DNA of 64,000 nt from Bacteroidota bacterium. Lineage in GTDB: Bacteria; Bacteroidota; Bacteroidia; Chitinophagales; Chitinophagaceae. This document shows positions 9,508 to 17,975 of the stretch, in pieces. A program made the position numbers and the translations under genes. How positions within the stretch are numbered: position 1 is the stretch's first letter; every line of letters starts with the position of its first letter. The notes under the pieces were generated by a model. That model made no database searches. It was given only the letters and a program-made list of their open reading frames with translations, and was not told the origin of the DNA. Location: contig JACPEA010000011.1 of assembly GCA_016183765.1 (NCBI GenBank), positions 496,001 to 560,000 of the forward strand, read 5' to 3'.

Positions 9508-9933
9508 TTACAGCAGTTTCATACCGTAATGGCCAAGTGTGGTAAAAAGGGTGCATCGTACGATCACACCCAGGCTGCACCATAGTACCATTTTATTAAC
9601 GGGAACGTTAAAACCCACTCCTACACCAATGCTGATGGGGGCGCCTACTGTCATGGTGCCCAGGAACCCAAGTCCGGCAACACCATATTTCTCCCATATG
9701 CGTATGATCATTCCGGTCTTTGGTTTTTCTTCTGCCGGTTGTTTCCGGTACTTGTTCAGCACCTTGCGTACCTGTTTGCCCAGGTAGGCGGCCACGAATA
9801 CGCCGATCAATCCGCCAACGATGCTGGCCAGGCCGATCATGTAAGAGGGCAGTTCAAAAGCGAACCCGGCCGGAATGGCTGCGTATACTTCAAAAGTTGC
9901 CAGTGCAACAACGGTTGCTATTTTCAATGTCAT
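9508..9933 (-). CDS. Small integral membrane protein (possible small multidrug export family)
   Basis: This 141-residue protein has about four membrane segments: one at the N-terminus (IATVVALATFEVYAAIPAGF), one at about 30-52, and two in the C-terminal half (YGVAGLGFLGTMTVGAPISI and the terminal LWCSLGVIVRCTLF). A basic/charged loop (KYRKQPAEEKPK) separates the halves. The Gly/Pro-rich loop GAPISIGVGVG after a YGVAGLGFLG helix recalls the small multi-drug export (DUF1269/PF06695-like) and VTT-type membrane proteins. The function is unknown. Confidence 0.6.
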   Translation of the reverse strand: MTLKIATVVALATFEVYAAIPAGFAFELPSYMIGLASIVGGLIGVFVAAYLGKQVRKVLNKYRKQPAEEKPKTGMIIRIWEKYGVAGLGFLGTMTVGAPISIGVGVGFNVPVNKMVLWCSLGVIVRCTLFTTLGHYGMKLL

Positions 9934-10039
9934 AGGATTCCTGCTTTGCCACGAAGATAGCGGAACAAACTGCTGGTAAAACAGCCGGAACCGGTGGAAC
10001 CATCACTTTAACATTCTATAAATTACAGCCTCCGTCATA

Positions 10040-10072
10040 ATAAAAAAGCCATTCACCTGAGGGTAAATGGCT
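10040..10072 (-). terminator. Intrinsic terminator of the DUF302 gene
   Basis: Read on the minus strand, an 11-bp stem with one mismatch (AGCCATTTACC / GGTGAATGGCT) is followed by six T residues. It lies 25 bp past the stop of the DUF302 gene. Confidence 0.75.
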
Positions 10073-10096
10073 GGTAAAACCGGGTATAAAAATATA

Positions 10097-10525
10097 TTAT
10101 GCCAGTAAAGCGTTCATGACCGATTGGATGGACTGGTACATGGCAGCAGCTTCTTTGAAAAGTTCCGGATTACCCTCAACCATTTTGAGCAGTGGTTCCA
10201 TATTCATGGTAGATACCACTGTTTCACCATTCTCTTCATATACGGCGATCCTGCAGGGCATGAATGTGGCAAAACCCGGGAAAGCGGTCAGCATTTTGGA
10301 TGCCATGGGGGCACGGCAGATCTCGAATACATGAACCTTCCGCTCAATAGGAAACCCCTTGGTCTGCAGGATCTCAAAGAAATCATAACTGTGCAGTACG
10401 GAGAATTTGAACTGTTCGGAGGCTGCTCCCACCAGCGCTATGGCAGCTGTAATGGGTTTGGTTCCACTTACCTGATAGGTGAATGTGTTGGTTGTCGGAT
10501 TAACAGTGCTGGTTGTTTGGGTCAT
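10097..10525 (-). CDS. DUF302 domain protein
   Basis: This 142-residue cytoplasmic protein spans a single DUF302 domain. Telltale parts are FSVLHSYDFFEILQTKGFP, then VHVFEICRAPMASKMLTAFP (the conserved E-x-C-x-P segment), then PCRIAVYEENGETVVSTMN. DUF302 proteins are of unknown biochemical role, and some occur with sulfur or stress genes. Here it stands alone with its own terminator at 10040-10072. Confidence 0.85.
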   Translation of the reverse strand: MTQTTSTVNPTTNTFTYQVSGTKPITAAIALVGAASEQFKFSVLHSYDFFEILQTKGFPIERKVHVFEICRAPMASKMLTAFPGFATFMPCRIAVYEENGETVVSTMNMEPLLKMVEGNPELFKEAAAMYQSIQSVMNALLA

Positions 10526-10616
10526 AGGTTATTTTTTACAAAGATAAGCAGGGTTGCAAGAGGTATTTGTAACAATGGTTACATAAACCTTGATACAATA
10601 GGATCGCCCACCGGGC

Positions 10617-11267
10617 CTAGTCTTTGATAAAAGCCAGCTGGGCAGAATGGTAGACCGGCTTTTTGACCTGCTCCCGCAGATTCTTGAAAGATTCAAAGGG
10701 GCCACGTGCGGCGAACAGGTTTACCAGCCAGGCGGGTAACCAGCCGCCGGGGTCAACCTGCAGTACATATTCAATTTTGGTTAGCCCGTTGTGCAGCGGT
10801 GTGATGAGCCATTTACCGGAAGACTGTTGTATGCGAACAATATTTTTCTTTTCAGGCAGGTAAGTGGGTTTGTTCTGTGCCAGTATGGTAACCGCTTTGT
10901 TTTGCATATCCTGCGAAATGGCAATGCTGATAATGAAATCACGGTTTCGGGCGGGCCAGGGGAGGCTTACCTCTGAATAATAAATGACCTCTTCCGGAGA
11001 CACTTGTTTTAGCAGGCTGCAAGTTTTGGTGGCGTATACCCAATCCTGCGTATTCTTTACATCCATCAATACTGCAGCCAACTTGCTTAAGGGGGCATCT
11101 ACCGTACAAACAGTTTTTACAGCTTTAAAACGCGAACCGTCCAGGTTTTGTGTGTAGACCTGTATGCCATCTTTTTCAGTATATAATTTCCAGCTGCTCT
11201 GGGCAATGAGAGGCGCAGAAACACCGAGTAACGCAAAGAAAAACAGGGAGAATAATTTTTGCCACAT
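10617..11267 (-). CDS. Secreted START-domain protein
   Basis: This 216-residue protein has an N-terminal signal peptide (SLFFFALLGVSAPLIAQ) and then one START/Bet v1-like fold (WKLYTEKDGIQVYTQNL ... VYYSEVSLPWPARNRDFI ... WLPAWLVNLFAARGPFESF). START domains bind lipids or other hydrophobic ligands in a deep pocket. Export to the periplasm is inferred from the signal peptide. It stands alone on the minus strand, divergent from the glycosidase genes. The ligand is unknown. Confidence 0.82.
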   Translation of the reverse strand: MWQKLFSLFFFALLGVSAPLIAQSSWKLYTEKDGIQVYTQNLDGSRFKAVKTVCTVDAPLSKLAAVLMDVKNTQDWVYATKTCSLLKQVSPEEVIYYSEVSLPWPARNRDFIISIAISQDMQNKAVTILAQNKPTYLPEKKNIVRIQQSSGKWLITPLHNGLTKIEYVLQVDPGGWLPAWLVNLFAARGPFESFKNLREQVKKPVYHSAQLAFIKD

Positions 11268-11444
11268 ATGAGAACCTATTTATCTAATAACAGGTGACCA
11301 AGGCTTTTGTTTATCAGTCGGTATCATTTTTAGAGATACCTATGCCGGAATATATTCGTGTTATATTCATATAGCCATCGGATTCGGTATTGTTTTATTT
11401 GATAAGTTTGGTTCTCTTTATCCATCACTTGAAATTCTATTATT

Positions 11445-12974
11445 ATGCGTTGTATTTCCCTGTGCCTGTTGCTTTGTTCTGGTGTTACGGCTTTTGCTTT
11501 TAACAGTGTAGCATCGGCTGCAGATACGTTTGCCCCTGGTCCGGTAGTCGCACATCGCGGAGCATTCAAATTGCACCAGTATCCGGAAAACTCCATCGCA
11601 TCTTTACGTGAAGCCATCCGTTTGAAATGTGCGGGTTCCGAATTCGATGTACGGATGACTGCTGATGATTCGCTCGTCATCAATCACGACCCCGAGTACC
11701 ATAAACTCCCGATCGAGAAACATACTTATGCGGAACTGACGGCTTTCCCCCTTGCCAATGGCGAAAAACTGCCTACACTGCGTGAGTATATTGTGGCAGG
11801 TATCACCAACAATACCACTACGCGACTGGTTTGCGAGATCAAACCCTCACCTGAGAGCAAGGAACGTGGACAGCTCATTGCAGAAAGATCGGTGCAGCTG
11901 ATCAACCAACTGGGAGCAGAGAAGAAAGTGGTGTATATCAGTTTTGATTATGACATTCTTAAGAAGATACTGGTGGTCAACCCCAAAGCCAACACCCAAT
12001 ACCTGAATGGCGATATTGCTCCCGAGCAGTTAAAAAAAGATGGGGTGGCCGGCGCCGATTATCACTATTCCGTATTCAGGAACAAACCCGAATGGATCAG
12101 GCAGGCAAAACAGAACCAGATCGTACTCAATGCCTGGACGGTGAACGATACCGAAACCATGGACTGGCTGCTGGCCAACGAATTTGATTTCATCACCACC
12201 AACGAACCCGAACTGCTGGCAGAGCGCGTAAAACAGTCCCTCACCCGTAATGGCTGGAAACTCAGTTGGAGCGATGAGTTCGATTCCAAAGGACTGCCCG
12301 ACAGTACCCGCTGGGGTTTTGATGTGGGAGGTCATGGCGGCGGCAACAATGAACTGCAGTACTATACGGATAAGGACACCCTGAATGCCAAAGTGGAGAA
12401 AGGTGTACTGAAGATCACCGCCCGCAAAGAGAGCAAGGAGAACAAAGCCTATACTTCTGCCAAACTGGTAACAGACAAGACCGCCTTATTCACGTATGGA
12501 CGCATAGAAGTGCGCGCCAAACTACCTGCCGGCAAAGGCACCTGGCCCGCTATCTGGATGCTGGGCAAGAATATTCAACAGGCAGGCTGGCCCACTTGTG
12601 GCGAAATAGATATCATGGAACATGTAGGATATCAGAAGGACAGCATTTTTGGAACCATCCACAGCGAAGCCTATAACCACATGAAAGGAACGCAGAAAGG
12701 CAGGAGCATCTACACGGCAGATCCTTATGACCGCTTTCATGTATATGCCATTGAGTGGACCAAAGAGAAGATCGATTTCCTGATGGATGGTGTGGTGTAT
12801 AACCATATTCGTAACGAACATAAGAGCACCAGGGAATGGCCCTTCGACCAGCCTTTTTACCTGATCCTCAACCTGGCCATCGGTGGTAACTGGGGTGGCA
12901 AATACGGGGTGGATGATTCCATTTTCCCGGCAACGATGGAAGTGGACTGGGTTAGGGTGTATACCCGTAAATAA
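11445..12974 (+). CDS. Secreted GDPD-GH16 fusion (phosphodiesterase plus beta-glucanase)
   Basis: This 509-residue exported protein has two catalytic modules. Residues about 33-262 are a glycerophosphodiester phosphodiesterase domain with its catalytic set visible: AHRG (His37-Arg38), YPENS, EFD (Glu66, Asp68) and NHDP (His81). Residues about 270-509 are a family 16 glycoside hydrolase of the laminarinase type, with the nucleophile/acid motif GEIDIME (Glu387, Asp389, Glu392) and the usual TWPAIWML before it. The first 25 residues form a signal peptide. The next gene is a GH30 enzyme, so the pair probably attacks beta-1,3/1,6-glucan. The joining of a phosphodiesterase to a glucanase is unusual. 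Confidence 0.9.
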   Translation: MRCISLCLLLCSGVTAFAFNSVASAADTFAPGPVVAHRGAFKLHQYPENSIASLREAIRLKCAGSEFDVRMTADDSLVINHDPEYHKLPIEKHTYAELTAFPLANGEKLPTLREYIVAGITNNTTTRLVCEIKPSPESKERGQLIAERSVQLINQLGAEKKVVYISFDYDILKKILVVNPKANTQYLNGDIAPEQLKKDGVAGADYHYSVFRNKPEWIRQAKQNQIVLNAWTVNDTETMDWLLANEFDFITTNEPELLAERVKQSLTRNGWKLSWSDEFDSKGLPDSTRWGFDVGGHGGGNNELQYYTDKDTLNAKVEKGVLKITARKESKENKAYTSAKLVTDKTALFTYGRIEVRAKLPAGKGTWPAIWMLGKNIQQAGWPTCGEIDIMEHVGYQKDSIFGTIHSEAYNHMKGTQKGRSIYTADPYDRFHVYAIEWTKEKIDFLMDGVVYNHIRNEHKSTREWPFDQPFYLILNLAIGGNWGGKYGVDDSIFPATMEVDWVRVYTRK

Positions 12975-13040
12975 CCAGACATAGTACCTGGTCCGTTCCG
13001 GTGAATGACAAAAGTCATAAGCCTGCTGTATTTGATACGA

Positions 13041-13048
13041 TACATTTG
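13041..13048 (+). promoter_or_regulatory. -7 promoter box of the GH30 gene
   Basis: TACATTTG matches the Bacteroidota TAnnTTTG -7 element and lies 52 bp before the ATG at 13101. No TTG is seen at the proper -33 distance. A small hairpin (TGCCTGC / GCAGGCA, 13047-13068) covers the expected transcript start. Confidence 0.5.
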
Positions 13049-13100
13049 CCTGCATTGATCAGCAGGCAGACATACTGCTGTGTTCATTAAAAACCATGTT

Positions 13101-14558
13101 ATGAAATCCATCCTTACCGCCTCTCTTTTTCTGGGGGCTATCGTATGTTTTGGTCAGTCCAAAAAAGTGCCACCTACACCACCGCTCAGTTATCTTGGTA
13201 AAACGGTCACGGTATACACCACCGCCGCCAATACGGATCTGCGATTGTCGCAGACAGATAAAGTGGTCTTTAAAGAACTGGCACAACCCACCGAGGGAGA
13301 GATCAGCGTGTTTGTGGACCCGACCAAGACCTATCAGTCCTTCATGGGTATCGGCGCGGCTTTAACCGATGCCAGTGCCGAAACCTTTGCCAAACTCTCC
13401 AGAGAAAAACAGGAAGAGTTCCTGACCGCTTATTATGATGTGAACAAAGGCATTGGTTATACCCTGGCCCGCACCAATATCCACAGCTGCGATTTCAGCA
13501 GTGGCAGTTATACCTATGTAAAAGAGGGCGATGCAGATCTGGGCTCCTTCAATATTGATCACGACCGCCAGTACCGGATCCCTTTCATTAAAAGGGTGAT
13601 CGCTGCGGCGGGTGGAAAGATCACTACGTATGCAAGTCCCTGGAGCCCGCCTGCATTCATGAAATCGAATAAAAACATGTTGCGTGGCGGTAAACTGTTA
13701 CCGGAATACAGGCAGAGCTGGGCCAGGTACTATACCAAATTCATCAAAGCCTACGAAAAGGAAGGCATCCCTATCTGGGGTATCACTGTTCAGAACGAAC
13801 CCATGGCCACACAGAAATGGGAGTCCTGCATTTTTACTGCCGAAGAAGAAAGGGATTTCCTGAAGCAATACCTGGGACCTACCATGGCACGCGAAGGACT
13901 GGCTGATAAGAAGATCGTGGTGTGGGACCATAACCGAGACCTGATGTTTCACCGCGCCAACGTGATCTTTGATGATCCCGAAGCGGCAAAATATGCCTGG
14001 GGTATGGGTTTTCACTGGTATGAGGACTGGAGTGGCGGATTGCCCATGTACGAGAACGTGGGACTGGTACAGAAAGCCTTCCCCAATAAAAACCTGTTGT
14101 TCACAGAAGGCTGTGCCGAAAGTTTTGACCCCACCCGTTACCAGTTCTGGGGGCTGGGCGAAGAATATGGCTGCTCCATGATCCACGATTTTAACAATGG
14201 ATCTGTGGGCTGGACGGACTGGAATATCCTGCTCGATGAAAAAGGCGGTCCCAACCATGCAGGTAATTTCTGTTTTGCACCGGTGCATGCCAATACAGAG
14301 GATGGCAGTCTTATCTATACCAACTCGTATTATTATATCGGGCATTTCTCCAAATTCATCCGCCTGGGCGCCAAACGTATCGGAAGTGCGGCCAGCAGGA
14401 GCCAGTTGTTAACTACATCGTTCATCAATAAAGACAGGAAAATAGCGGTGATCGTAATGAACCAGAGCGATAAAAAACTGGACTATAATATCTGTATCGG
14501 CAGAGCTGCGGCCGTGATCACTATTCCGCCGCATGCTATCCAGACCCTGGTATTGTAA
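13101..14558 (+). CDS. Glycoside hydrolase family 30 enzyme (probable beta-1,6-glucanase)
   Basis: This 485-residue secreted enzyme (signal MKSILTASLFLGAIVCFGQ) has the GH30 (beta/alpha)8 plan plus a side beta-domain: FMGIGAALTDASAET, the sheet motif ARTNIHSCDFS, TYASPWSPPAFMK, the acid/base NEP (Glu233) and the nucleophile LLFTEGC (Glu336). The C-terminus ends in a beta-sandwich (PPHAIQTLVL). Members cleave glucosylceramide, beta-1,6-glucan or related links. With the GH16 gene 126 bp upstream, glucan breakdown is the likelier role. ATG 13101 is preferred to a GTG at 13080 because it starts the signal peptide. Confidence 0.92.
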   Translation: MKSILTASLFLGAIVCFGQSKKVPPTPPLSYLGKTVTVYTTAANTDLRLSQTDKVVFKELAQPTEGEISVFVDPTKTYQSFMGIGAALTDASAETFAKLSREKQEEFLTAYYDVNKGIGYTLARTNIHSCDFSSGSYTYVKEGDADLGSFNIDHDRQYRIPFIKRVIAAAGGKITTYASPWSPPAFMKSNKNMLRGGKLLPEYRQSWARYYTKFIKAYEKEGIPIWGITVQNEPMATQKWESCIFTAEEERDFLKQYLGPTMAREGLADKKIVVWDHNRDLMFHRANVIFDDPEAAKYAWGMGFHWYEDWSGGLPMYENVGLVQKAFPNKNLLFTEGCAESFDPTRYQFWGLGEEYGCSMIHDFNNGSVGWTDWNILLDEKGGPNHAGNFCFAPVHANTEDGSLIYTNSYYYIGHFSKFIRLGAKRIGSAASRSQLLTTSFINKDRKIAVIVMNQSDKKLDYNICIGRAAAVITIPPHAIQTLVL

Positions 14559-14684
14559 AACGGATCGTCTGTACTCAATAAAAAAGTGATCTGTTATCAT
14601 TATTGACCTGTTTCAGACGGTCTGCACAGGCAATTATTCCGGCAACAGTCAAAAGTTAAAACCGCATTTTTCCTGTCACTACAG

Positions 14685-14724
14685 TACGAGTTATACCAGT
14701 TAGATCTAACTGGTATAACTCGTA
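14685..14724. repeat. Perfect 40-bp palindrome
   Basis: Twenty bases (TACGAGTTATACCAGTTAGA) are followed at once by their exact reverse complement, with no loop and no mismatch, centred between 14704 and 14705. There is no T-run, so it is not a normal terminator. It could be an operator, a recombination or resolution site, or the end of a lost element. Confidence 0.9.
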
Positions 14725-14867
14725 TAACGGATTGATAACCATTTCTTTTCCAGACGGCAATTACCCAAAAAGGTCAAAAAATGGAAAAACCGCAGGTAAA
14801 GGGGCTGTTTTAGGGCCCTGAAAATGTGGATAAACCCAACTTATACTGAACTATCACCGGGTAGGCA

Positions 14868-14919
14868 TCGGGAAGCGACCGGGAAGCGACCGGGAATTGA
14901 CCGGGAAGCTACTGGGAAA
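14868..14919 (+). repeat. 11-bp imperfect tandem repeat
   Basis: The unit CGGGAAGCGAC occurs about four times in a row with small changes (CGGGAATTGAC, CGGGAAGCTAC). No function is apparent. Confidence 0.6.
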
Positions 14920-15097
14920 GGGTTGAAGAGGTGGGCGCTTTGAATTGGGAGGCAGCAGGGAATGGATCCCTATGTCAACTTTTAAATGAGCAGGATCTAG
15001 GGGAGCTTACACGATGTTAATATTAACACGGAATGAAGGTGTCAGATTAGTGAATGGTTAATTCAATCATCTAATACAAACGCCCAAAGAACGCACT

Positions 15098-15130
15098 ACG
15101 GCCTTCATTTCGGAGGCCGTTTCTTTTTTA
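15098..15130 (+). terminator. Terminator-like hairpin at island edge
   Basis: The stem ACGGCCT / AGGCCGT with a loop of about 9 bases is followed by TTCTTTTTT. No gene ends just upstream on the plus strand, so it may belong to a gene lost when the island arrived. Confidence 0.6.
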
Positions 15131-15277
15131 TAACTATTATTATATCGAATGATGAATTGGGAAATGGAGATGGTATCTTATTTGTCATTATTGACAAATC
15201 CGGTGCCTTCGTCCTACTTAAACCCACAGTACATTACTTCGCAGTAACATTGTAACTTAATAGCCTAAAGTAGTTGT

Positions 15278-15700
15278 ATGAATGTGGATAAAGAGTCGAA
15301 GCAAACAGAGGACGAAGTTGTACAAAAACTCATTATACATTTAGAGAATAATGGGTGGATTATAGACAGCTTTTGTTTGGGGCATACGCATGGTTGCGAT
15401 ATTGTAGCTACGAAGAATAAAATTGAGCTTGTAATCGAGGTAAAAGGGGCACGAGCATCAGATAACTCCCCGGTTAAAAAAAGAGATTTTTTCGATAGCG
15501 GGCAAATAAAAACTCATTTTGGAAAATCAATGGTAAAAGTTTTAGAAGAAATGCACAAAAGGCCGAATTCCACATTTGGTATTGCCCATCCAGATGATGC
15601 TGATATTCGTAAAGCAATCGGCCATCTTGTTTCCAACCTCAAAAAATTAAATATTATTCATTATTGGGTGAAGATTAATGGAGAGATTGTTGAAGAATAG
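15278..15700 (+). CDS. Small PD-(D/E)XK-type nuclease-like protein
   Basis: This 140-residue protein is AT-rich in its DNA compared with the flanks. It shows the core of the PD-(D/E)XK nuclease fold: an N-terminal helix with acidic residues (EDEVVQKLI), then CDIVATKNKIELVIEVKGAR with Asp41, Glu54 and Lys56 as candidate catalytic residues. I do not recognise a named family. It faces the minus-strand ATPase/nuclease cluster (ends 15700 and 15739) and could be an unlinked cargo gene or part of the same system. Nuclease activity is inferred only. Confidence 0.65.
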   Translation: MNVDKESKQTEDEVVQKLIIHLENNGWIIDSFCLGHTHGCDIVATKNKIELVIEVKGARASDNSPVKKRDFFDSGQIKTHFGKSMVKVLEEMHKRPNSTFGIAHPDDADIRKAIGHLVSNLKKLNIIHYWVKINGEIVEE

Positions 15701-15738
15701 TGATCAAACTATATTAGATTTATAATGTATTCCAAGTT

Positions 15739-16149
15739 TTATCTTGCCTTCTTCAAAGATTTTGATACCAAATCCAGTTTGTCCCACCTGTTTAGGAATT
15801 GTTCACCCGCTAATTTATTTATATTAATTATTCCTCGAGTTTCATATTGATTTACTCTGCGCTTAGTTTCTGCAGAAGTGGCAATATAATAGTCTGGAGT
15901 ATCTTGATCGTTTAGGTTCACAAAAATGTAAATTATTCCAGGAAGAACTTTGTCTTTCATGATGGGCCACCCAACACTTTTTCGATTTTTAATCGCTTTC
16001 ACCTGGACTGATATAGTTTTATTATTAGTGTTGGCAAATAGGTCGATTGCTTTCGCGTTTCCTATTGTCATTCCAACTGAATACCCTCGGCGATATAATT
16101 CAGCAGCAACAAAATATTCGCCTGCTAAGTGTGAACTGTTTGTTTCCAT
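15739..16149 (-). CDS. Small PD-(D/E)XK-type protein (QxK variant)
   Basis: This 136-residue protein opens with HLAGEYFVAAELYRRGYSVG, the helix typical of PD-(D/E)XK/archaeal resolvase-like proteins (Glu11). Then come AIDLFANTNNKTISVQVKA (Asp36, Gln49, Lys51), where Glu of the ExK motif is replaced by Gln, a known variant. The C-terminal region has a basic tail. It is the last of four minus-strand genes, 46 bp after the 385-residue gene. No partner or target is known. Confidence 0.65.
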   Translation of the reverse strand: METNSSHLAGEYFVAAELYRRGYSVGMTIGNAKAIDLFANTNNKTISVQVKAIKNRKSVGWPIMKDKVLPGIIYIFVNLNDQDTPDYYIATSAETKRRVNQYETRGIININKLAGEQFLNRWDKLDLVSKSLKKAR

Positions 16150-16195
16150 GGTCTGTTTTGAAGTGCTTTTATTAAATAGAAATATTATAGAGACG

Positions 16196-17353
16196 TTAAA
16201 GTAATGTATACGTGATTTGTTCTAAATCCTCACTGGAAAAATCCAAATCCGTATTGTCTACTTGCACTTTGAAATTAATACCATTGTTGCTTAGGTTAAT
16301 GCTGTAATTACTTGGAGGAATAGGTATATTTTCTAAATCGACAAATTGCATTTCTTCAATCCAATAAAGATATTTGGAAAAAGCAGTCATAATATCATTA
16401 AAAACACCTGCGAGGTATTGATTGTTTTTTTGCTCTGTGTAATATACCCCGGGTATATTATCATATTCATATACATAATTAAGTCGATCGGAGAATTGAT
16501 CATAAGGAGCAAACGCCTCTATCATTACCGATAGCGAAATTTCAAAATGTCTTGCAATATTCAGGACGTGTCTTATTACTGCATCCATTATGTGTGTTTT
16601 TGATAGTGGGAAATCATCCAGCAAAGATTGCCGGAGGGCGTGGAAGGCCCTGTACATACGAATTGCGAATACTTCACCAATAAACCCTCCCGGATCAGGT
16701 TGTTTACCCAACAGTAATAGTAAAAGATTCATTTCATTTCTATCATAATCGTTATAACAAGTTCGAAATTTGTGTGGATTTCCGTCATCAATTGTAATGC
16801 CATTTTTGGCTGCCTTAATATCTATGTCAGAAATCGATATGAATGTTGTACGTGCTAAAAGCTTACCACTAAACTGCTGTATTTGCTTCTCATCTACGAT
16901 TCTTGGAAAAACATAAACCACAGCATTTCCATTTCCGGCAGATGTCGCCAAGGTTTTTAATAAACGATGCTGGTCTCGTTTTTTATTACTATTGACATCA
17001 AACTCAACGTGGGCGTTTTTAGTCGTGGTGGTTCCATAAAATATACTTTTGCTATTTGTATTATAATCTTTGTGGACTCCAGCCTTAAATTGCATAAACA
17101 GGAGTCGTGGATTTCCACCTATGAAGTTTGGCGATGAATGAATACAAATGTCATAACCGCCTCCTGGCTTACCTTCTAAACTGATGGGGAGTCCACTCGC
17201 CACTGCTGTTGGAGTTTGCATAAGAGGAAAACGCCAATGTGGTCTCCAATATCTTTTCAGCGATACCGGCTGCAAAAACCACCAAAAACTATCGGCTAAT
17301 GAAAGGAGCTCATGAGTTATATTTATCTCTAAACTTTTCTCGATTTTACTCAT
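16196..17353 (-). CDS. Unrecognised 385-residue island protein with D...QxK signature
   Basis: I do not recognise this protein. It has no signal peptide or membrane segment. The N-terminal third contains aromatic-rich FWWFLQPVSLKRYWRPHW, followed by GGGYDICIHSSPNF and RLLFMQFKAG. Asp68 and Gln88-x-Lys90 are spaced like the active site of QxK-type PD-(D/E)XK nucleases. The rest is helical and acidic at the C-terminus. The stop of the zinc-ribbon gene lies only 9 bp before its ATG, so the two are probably co-expressed. It may be an effector nuclease or a substrate-recognition subunit. Confidence 0.55.
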   Translation of the reverse strand: MSKIEKSLEINITHELLSLADSFWWFLQPVSLKRYWRPHWRFPLMQTPTAVASGLPISLEGKPGGGYDICIHSSPNFIGGNPRLLFMQFKAGVHKDYNTNSKSIFYGTTTTKNAHVEFDVNSNKKRDQHRLLKTLATSAGNGNAVVYVFPRIVDEKQIQQFSGKLLARTTFISISDIDIKAAKNGITIDDGNPHKFRTCYNDYDRNEMNLLLLLLGKQPDPGGFIGEVFAIRMYRAFHALRQSLLDDFPLSKTHIMDAVIRHVLNIARHFEISLSVMIEAFAPYDQFSDRLNYVYEYDNIPGVYYTEQKNNQYLAGVFNDIMTAFSKYLYWIEEMQFVDLENIPIPPSNYSINLSNNGINFKVQVDNTDLDFSSEDLEQITYTLL

Positions 17354-17362
17354 AACTGTAAC

Positions 17363-17965
17363 TTATACGTTTTCAAAAAATTTAATCGCAAAATCACAAA
17401 AGTCAATGATCACTTGTTTATCTAAGTCGAACTCATGTCTATTGCCCAAATAATTCTTTGATGTTGGTGTTATTTCCTTTCCTTCGATAAGTTCTGATAC
17501 AGTAGTACATTTGATATGTCTTTTTGAAACCAGAATAATATAAGCATTAGTATATGGATAGTTTTTGGGTAAATCGGAAATTCTAAATTCACCACTTGCT
17601 CGGAATTTGACTTCAATAAAATAAACCTCCTTATTTTTTGGATTTTGCATAACAAAATCCGGCATCCTTCTTATTTCTTGAGCGACATCTGATCGGACCC
17701 CTTTTAATAATTCCATAATGCCAGGAATAGTGTTTTCCATGCCATATCTAAAAACATTATATCCTAAACTCAAAAACAATTCTTGAATTAGGGTTTCAGC
17801 TATTCGCCCTTTAATCATCCCATAACGATAGGAATACTCCTTGTTGTTTAGACCAACATTCAAGACATCCTCATCGGCTATGTCATCTTTTTGATTATGA
17901 TAACAGACAGTACATACTCCTCCGTTAAACTTTGTAAAAGCACCACACTTGATACAATCTGCCAT
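17363..17965 (-). CDS. Zinc-ribbon plus PD-(D/E)XK nuclease-like protein
   Basis: This 200-residue protein starts with a four-cysteine zinc ribbon (CIKC at Cys4/Cys7 and CTVC at Cys18/Cys21). After a linker, a PD-(D/E)XK core follows: the helix GRIAETLIQELF (Glu57), then MPDFVMQNPKNKEVYFIEVK with Asp103, Glu118 and Lys120. This is a full ExK-type active site. It starts 10 bp after the OLD-type ATPase gene and ends 9 bp before the 385-residue gene, so it is the second gene of a tight operon. A DNA-cutting role guided by the ATPase is a reasonable guess. Confidence 0.7.
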   Translation of the reverse strand: MADCIKCGAFTKFNGGVCTVCYHNQKDDIADEDVLNVGLNNKEYSYRYGMIKGRIAETLIQELFLSLGYNVFRYGMENTIPGIMELLKGVRSDVAQEIRRMPDFVMQNPKNKEVYFIEVKFRASGEFRISDLPKNYPYTNAYIILVSKRHIKCTTVSELIEGKEITPTSKNYLGNRHEFDLDKQVIIDFCDFAIKFFENV

Positions 17966-17975
17966 AGAGTTTGAT

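Larger units (their letters stand above)
14559..15277. other. Non-coding gap with palindrome, short repeats and island edge
   Basis: This 720-bp stretch has no convincing gene. It holds the 40-bp palindrome at 14685-14724, an 11-bp tandem repeat at about 14868-14919, a 14-bp palindrome TGTTAATATTAACA at 15015-15028 and a terminator-like hairpin at 15098-15130. Base composition turns AT-rich at its right end, marking the left border of the nuclease/ATPase island. Confidence 0.7.

Noticed and set aside
12522-13055. 177-residue minus-strand open frame over the GH16 region
   Set aside because: Shadow of the glycosidase gene with no motif of its own.
14801-15060. Origin of replication
   Set aside because: The short repeats and small palindromes do not match DnaA boxes and there is no dnaA or dnaN nearby.
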